Under the pieces are notes generated by a model. The model was not told the origin of the DNA and ran no database searches. It worked only from the letters and a program-made list of their open reading frames with translations. 64,000 nucleotides of DNA, from the NCBI RefSeq assembly GCF_002305855.1, contig NZ_CP022163.1, positions 7,383,765 through 7,447,764 of the forward strand, written 5' to 3'. The stretch is from Melittangium boletus DSM 14713 (GTDB taxonomy: Bacteria > Myxococcota > Myxococcia > Myxococcales > Myxococcaceae). A program made the translations under genes and the position numbers. Below, in pieces: positions 60,065 through 64,000 of this stretch (position 1 is its first letter; each line of letters begins with the position of its first letter).

Positions 60065-60655
60065 ATGAATGGCAATCCCCGAACAGACGAGCCGATCCAG
60101 GAGGCGCAGGAGGCGCGGCCTCAGGACGACGTGATTTCGCCCGAGGCGCCCGCCGCCGCGAGCGCCGCCGAGGTCGCGCGGTTGACGGCCGAGCTGGAAG
60201 CGGCCCGCCGCCGAGTGGACCAGCTGGCGCGCGCCTACCAGGAGCTGGAGAAGGATCGCGAGGAGTTCAAGCAGCGCCTCTCGCGCGAGCGCGAGCGCAT
60301 GCTGGACGTGGAGCGAGGCAAGGTGGCCACCCAGTTGCTGGAAGCGGTGGACGAGCTGGACCTGTGCCTGTCCATGAGCGCCCCGGACGAGTCGAGTGGC
60401 CTGGCCAAGGGCGTGAAGCTCATCCGGGACGGGCTCCTGTCCAAGCTGCAGCAGTCGGGCGTCGAGCGGCTCCAGCTGGTGGGGCAGCCGTATGATCCCA
60501 ACACGGCCGAGGCCACGGACATGGAGATCACCCCGAATCCCGAGGAGGATCAGCGGGTGGTGGCCGAGGCCCGGGCGGGCTACCGGTTCAAGGATCGGAT
60601 CATCCGTCCGGCCCGGGTGAAGGTGGCCCGCTACATCCCTCCCGCGAGCGCCTGA
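60065..60655 (+). CDS. grpE: GrpE nucleotide-exchange factor
   Basis: 196 residues. Long N-terminal helix (LARAYQELEKDREEFKQRLS), then the GrpE head: VATQLLEAVDELDLCLSMSA, LIRDGLLSKLQQSGVERLQL, the beta wing PYDPNTAEATDMEITPNPEE and IIRPARVKVAR. It releases ADP from DnaK. dnaK and dnaJ are not in the window. It is in a proteostasis group with ftsH and htrA. Confidence 0.93.
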   Translation: MNGNPRTDEPIQEAQEARPQDDVISPEAPAAASAAEVARLTAELEAARRRVDQLARAYQELEKDREEFKQRLSRERERMLDVERGKVATQLLEAVDELDLCLSMSAPDESSGLAKGVKLIRDGLLSKLQQSGVERLQLVGQPYDPNTAEATDMEITPNPEEDQRVVAEARAGYRFKDRIIRPARVKVARYIPPASA

Positions 60656-60763
60656 GTCCCCTGCTAGGGTGGGTGGGGACCCTTCCCCGCCTCCCTTGAG
60701 AGAGAAGGTGGACCCGGGCGTCCCGGGAAGCCGGCGGGGAGGGTGGATGTTGCGCCCCTCGCC

Positions 60764-62200
60764 ATGGCTCCTGTCCTGAATTCCCCTGTTTTCCGCCCGT
60801 GGGTTCGTCTGGCCGGGCTCTTCGTGTGGTTGCTCGCCCCGGCCGTGTGGGCCGAGCCGGATTCCCTCGATGCCTGGCTCACGGCCCGAGCGCGGGAGCA
60901 CGCCGCCTGGACCGAGGATTCGGCCCGTTCATCCGGGGGAGCGCCGGGCCTGTGGCGGGAGTGGACCTCGAAGGAGCCGATGCTCCCGGGCTTCGTCCCC
61001 CCCAGTTCGCTGGCGCCGCTCATCCGCGCGGTGGAGGCGGGCGTGGTGAACATCAGCGTCACCGGGGAGGTGGGGCGGGGCGGGACGCGCTCGGCGAGCG
61101 GTTCGGGCTTCCTCCTCACCCCGGAGGGGCTGGTGGTGACGAACAACCACGTGGTGGCGCGGGGCAGTGAGGTGGCGAGCGAGATCGTGGTGCGCCTGTC
61201 GGACGGGCGCGAGTTCCAGGCCGAGGTGGTGGGACGGGACGCGTCCACGGACGTGGCGCTGCTGCGGCTGCTGGGGCGGGAGGTGCGGGGCCTGCCCGCC
61301 GTGTACCTGGGGGATTCGGACCAACTGGAGGTGGGCGACTGGGTGGTGGCCATCGGCAACCCCTTTGGCCTGGATCACTCGGTGTCCCACGGGATGATCT
61401 CCGCCAAGGAACGGGTCATTGGCGTGGGGCCCTTCGACGACTTCATCCAGACGGACGCCCTCATCAACCCAGGCAACTCCGGAGGGCCGCTCTTCAACAT
61501 GCGGGGCGAGGTGGTGGGCGTGAACACGGCCATCATCAGCGAGGGTCAGGGCATCGGGTTCGCGGTGCCCAGCAACATGGTGAAGGATTTGCTGCCCAAC
61601 CTGAGCAAGAACGGGCAGTTGCAGCGCGGCTGGCTGGGGGTGGTGGTCGACGAGCAGGCCCAGGCGGGCACTCGCGCAGCGGTGGTCACGCACGTGTACC
61701 CCCACAGCCCGGCGGAGCAGGCGGGCCTCCTCCCGGGGGATCTCCTGGTGGGCGTGAATGGCAAGCCCGTGGACTCCTTCCCGCAGCTCCTGCGCAAGGT
61801 GGCCATGCTGGTGCCGGAGACACAGGTGACGTTGTCGCTGGTGCGCGAGGGCACGGCGCGCGAGGTGCGGGTGAAGCTGACCGCGCGTCCGGTGCAGGAG
61901 GGGCTCTCGGCCTCTGGCAACCTGGGGGAGTTCGGGCTGGTGCTCCGGGACATCACTCCCGTGGTGGGGGCCACCCTGGGCCTGGAGCCCTACGCGGGCG
62001 TGCTCGTCTCCGGCGTGGTGCCGCGCTCGCCCGCGGCTCGGGAGGGCTTGCGGGCGGGGGACGTGGTGATCGAGGTCAACCGCAGCCGGGTGAGGGAGCT
62101 GAGGGCGGTCAAGGCGGCGCTGGAGAAGAGCACGGGGAGGACGCTCCTCTTGAGGGTCCAGCGCGGGGACGTGCAGCAGTACGTCGCGCTGGAGCCCTGA
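60764..62200 (+). CDS. HtrA/DegP-type periplasmic serine protease with two PDZ domains
   Basis: 478 residues. Signal peptide (LAGLFVWLLAPAVWA). Catalytic triad His129 (TNNHVV), Asp163 (STDVALL) and Ser239 (INPGNSGGPL). Two PDZ domains near 275-360 (GWLGVVVDEQAQAGTRAAVV) and 370-478 (LRDITPVVGATLGLEPYAGV). This is the Deg protease/chaperone of the periplasm. The start could be a GTG at 60743; the ATG is chosen for a shorter signal. Confidence 0.92.
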   Translation: MAPVLNSPVFRPWVRLAGLFVWLLAPAVWAEPDSLDAWLTARAREHAAWTEDSARSSGGAPGLWREWTSKEPMLPGFVPPSSLAPLIRAVEAGVVNISVTGEVGRGGTRSASGSGFLLTPEGLVVTNNHVVARGSEVASEIVVRLSDGREFQAEVVGRDASTDVALLRLLGREVRGLPAVYLGDSDQLEVGDWVVAIGNPFGLDHSVSHGMISAKERVIGVGPFDDFIQTDALINPGNSGGPLFNMRGEVVGVNTAIISEGQGIGFAVPSNMVKDLLPNLSKNGQLQRGWLGVVVDEQAQAGTRAAVVTHVYPHSPAEQAGLLPGDLLVGVNGKPVDSFPQLLRKVAMLVPETQVTLSLVREGTAREVRVKLTARPVQEGLSASGNLGEFGLVLRDITPVVGATLGLEPYAGVLVSGVVPRSPAAREGLRAGDVVIEVNRSRVRELRAVKAALEKSTGRTLLLRVQRGDVQQYVALEP

Positions 62201-62215
62201 GCGGCGCGCTCCCGG

Positions 62216-62857
62216 CTACTTCCGGGGGGCCTTGTCGGCCGGTTCGTCCGCCAGCCACATGCCCAATGGCTTGCCCGTGCGCGCGTTGGACAGGAGCACG
62301 CCCTCCACCCGGCAGGACACCCCGTAGAGCTTGCCCCGGCCCTGGTTGCGCTCGAGCCCCCAGATGCCCTCGGGCGAGAAGACGATCTGCAGCCGCACCT
62401 GGTGATTGGAGAACAGGCGCATGAAGTCGGTGGCGTTCCATCCCACGGGGGTGGTGCCGGTGACGCGCACGGGCGGCACGAGCGGCTGATCCTCCGAACC
62501 CAATTGGCTCGGCGCACCCTGCGTCAAATGGTACGAGCCCCCCGGAAAGCTCGGGGTGACGAGGATGGTGTAGTTGCCGCTGCCTGGCTGGTACGGTCCC
62601 GGCTGCACCATGCTCGCCGCGCTCTCACCGACGATCATGTAGAGCTTCTTGCCCTCGTACTGCTTGCGGAACTCCTCCGCGGCGCCGCGGCAGCCCAGCC
62701 CGGAGAAGAAGCTCGAGCACTCCCCGATGTACTTGTCCAGGAAGGTCCCCAGGCTCCCCAGGGCCTCGGCCTGATCCCTTAACTGGGCGAAGCGGGAATC
62801 CACGTCCGCCAGGGCAAGCGTGGGCAGCAGCAGGGCGGCCAGGATGAGTCGTCGCAC
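62216..62857 (-). CDS. Secreted protein of unknown function
   Basis: 213 residues. Signal peptide RLILAALLLPTLALAD, then CSSFFSGLGCRGAAEEFRKQ, KKLYMIVGESAASMVQPGPY, SGNYTILVTPSFPGGSYHLT and YGVSCRVEGVLLSNARTGKP, with Cys possibly paired. I associate the style with a Myxococcales DUF but cannot name a role. Convergent with htrA. Confidence 0.7.
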   Translation of the reverse strand: MRRLILAALLLPTLALADVDSRFAQLRDQAEALGSLGTFLDKYIGECSSFFSGLGCRGAAEEFRKQYEGKKLYMIVGESAASMVQPGPYQPGSGNYTILVTPSFPGGSYHLTQGAPSQLGSEDQPLVPPVRVTGTTPVGWNATDFMRLFSNHQVRLQIVFSPEGIWGLERNQGRGKLYGVSCRVEGVLLSNARTGKPLGMWLADEPADKAPRK

Positions 62858-63035
62858 GAGGGGTTTCTCCTTGGGGAATGGTGGGGGTGGGCCATGGTGC
62901 CACTCCTGCGGGCCCCCCGCATCCGGGATGTCAGTACGTGGCGGTACGTGTCGGTATGTGGCGGTGGAGATTTTGACTACATGTCCTCACCATGTAGTTT
63001 CTCGACCACCTTCCACCCACCCCGGAGACACCCCG

Positions 63036-63398
63036 TTGGCCCAGGTTCAGGTTCGTGAGCGCCGCGCCCATCTGCGTTTCGACAAGGTCTTCACCATCTA
63101 CCTCTCCACGCAGGGGGGGCTGAGCCGGGGGATTGGCCGCAACATCAGCCAGCAGGGCCTGTTCGTGGAGACGCGCGAGTCCATGTCGCTGGGCGAGCGG
63201 GTGAAGGTGACGTTCGCGGGCGAGGACGGCACGGAGATGACGTGCCTGTGCGAGGTGCGCTACCAGGTGGCGCTCTCGTATGGCCGCAAGGACGGGCGCG
63301 AGGGCAACAGCCGGGGCGTGGGCCTGCGCATCGTGGCCTACGAGGTCCAGGAAGACGCGCCCTTGCTGCTCGTGGCACGCGAGCGCGTCATGCACTGA
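63036..63398 (+). CDS. PilZ domain protein
   Basis: 120 residues from a TTG with GGAGA eight bases upstream. RERRAHLRFDKVFTIYLSTQ carries the RxxxR motif and GRNISQQGLFVETRESMSLG the D/NxSxxG motif of c-di-GMP-binding PilZ domains. VRYQVALSYGRKDGREGNSR and GVGLRIV follow. It is a one-domain receptor that may link c-di-GMP to motility or polysaccharide. Confidence 0.85.
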   Translation: MAQVQVRERRAHLRFDKVFTIYLSTQGGLSRGIGRNISQQGLFVETRESMSLGERVKVTFAGEDGTEMTCLCEVRYQVALSYGRKDGREGNSRGVGLRIVAYEVQEDAPLLLVARERVMH

Positions 63399-63432
63399 GC
63401 GGCTCCGTCCGGACACGGAAGGACAAAAGACA

Positions 63433-63468
63433 AAGGGCACGGCCGCGTCGGGTGCGGACCGTGCCCTT
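63433..63468. terminator. Bidirectional terminator between PilZ and dehydrogenase genes
   Basis: Perfect 10-bp stem (63433-63442 and 63459-63468), ends in TT-type bases on both strands, placed between convergent stops. Confidence 0.75.
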
Positions 63469-63479
63469 CGTGTTTCACG

Positions 63480-64000
63480 CTACTGGGAGAAGCCCTCGAG
63501 CAGGTAGTGGGCCTCGATCCGCTTGAGCGCGAGGATCATCGCGGCGCAGCGCGGGTCCACTTCCTTGCCGATGCAGAACGGGCGGCTGTCGTGGGTGTCC
63601 GAGCGGCGCGACTGGTTGCGCGAGATGTCGCGGATGATGCGGTAGTTGCGCTTCATGGCGTGCTCGAGGCGCTGGTTGACCTCGGGCTCGCTCCAGCGCT
63701 CCATGCGCTTGTTCTGGATCCACTCGTAGTAGCTCACCGTCACACCGCCCGCGTTGGCGATGATGTCGGGGATCATGTCGATGCCGCGCTTCTGCAGGAC
63801 GCGGTCGGCCTCGGGGGTGGTGGGGCCGTTGGCGCCCTCGGCCACGAGCTTCACCTTGAGGCGCTCGGCCACGTCGGCGGTGATCTCTCCGCCCAGGGCC
63901 GCGGGCAGGCAGATGTCGGCCTGCACCTCCCAGAAGTCCTTCTTGTCGATCTTCTGGGCCCCGGCGAAGCCGAGCACGCTGCGGCGCAGGTTCTTGGGAT
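63480..64000 (-). CDS. Glu/Leu/Phe/Val dehydrogenase, C-terminal part only
   Basis: 173 residues up to the window edge. LPAALGGEITADVAERLKVK and LVAEGANGPTTPEADRVLQK with RGIDMIPDIIANAGGVTVSYY are the NAD(P)-binding and C-terminal segments of glutamate dehydrogenases. WIQNKRMERWSEPEVNQRL completes the family end. It reversibly deaminates glutamate (or another amino acid) to 2-oxoglutarate. The catalytic N-terminal domain is outside the window. Confidence 0.9.
   Translation of the reverse strand, partial: PKNLRRSVLGFAGAQKIDKKDFWEVQADICLPAALGGEITADVAERLKVKLVAEGANGPTTPEADRVLQKRGIDMIPDIIANAGGVTVSYYEWIQNKRMERWSEPEVNQRLEHAMKRNYRIIRDISRNQSRRSDTHDSRPFCIGKEVDPRCAAMILALKRIEAHYLLEGFSQ

Noticed and set aside
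57425..60901. Very long minus-strand frame opposite ftsH and grpE
   Set aside because: It is the antisense shadow of GC-rich genes; composition is dominated by His, Arg, Gly and Leu with no domain.

Overview
The window is high-GC DNA (GC-rich third positions, frequent ATGA overlaps and GTG/TTG starts) and reads as the chromosome of a myxobacterium, most likely suborder Cystobacterineae (Archangium/Cystobacter type). The grounds are a complete exo (spore-coat polysaccharide) locus in the Myxococcus xanthus order, lineage-restricted families (DUF2381, DUF2378-like, DUF6310/DUF5953-like), a sigma-54 promoter, Ser/Thr kinase genes and secreted hydrolases. Family names are from memory; no search was run.

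Layout. 1-9800: housekeeping and regulation. It holds the edge of a membrane sensor, an SDR enzyme, a TPR protein, an ECF sigma / anti-sigma / Spy-like operon, an amino-acid permease, an EVE protein, an amidase, a spermidine-synthase-like protein and an RpoH-like sigma factor. 9950-13340: a large secreted lipoprotein and a PfpI/DJ-1 protein with a strong terminator. 13450-24950: the exo locus (exoA to exoI plus an O-methyltransferase) behind a sigma-54 promoter, with a divergent two-helix membrane protein. 25040-27356: a PPOX protein divergent from a MocR regulator across a perfect 13-bp inverted repeat.

27372-33807 is the most unusual part. Two toxin/immunity cassettes lie about 4.4 kb apart in the same orientation. 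Each toxin is a predicted 309-aa lipoprotein whose frame is only complete from a CTG codon behind an ideal Shine-Dalgarno, with a PD-(D/E)xK-like C-terminus, and each is followed one base later by an immunity-type gene. About 776 bp of the two toxin genes is nearly identical (one mismatch seen). Identity stops abruptly after the codon of the putative catalytic Glu, and beyond it toxin tail and partner diverge together. This is the signature of a polymorphic toxin, and the lipoprotein form resembles the SitA toxins that myxobacteria pass by outer-membrane exchange. Between the cassettes sit a DUF2381 protein, a lipoprotein and a frameshifted HNH endonuclease; beyond them lies a broken coding remnant.

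33808-51530: accessory and secretory genes. These include a TTC38-like TPR protein, the conserved ybbA-ybbP/tesA trio, GFA-like and DUF1349 proteins, a beta-helix glycanase, lipoproteins, an outer-membrane barrel, an AraC regulator divergent from a PhyH dioxygenase, a GH18 chitinase with duplicated Fn3 domains, a serine hydrolase and two small secreted proteins. 51600-64000: an atypical Lgt, CcmH/CcmI, an XRE regulator, a kinase lacking its catalytic-loop Asn, a Nudix enzyme, a proteostasis group (FtsH, a stand-alone sigma region 1.1 protein, GrpE, HtrA), a PilZ protein and the C-terminus of a glutamate dehydrogenase-type enzyme.
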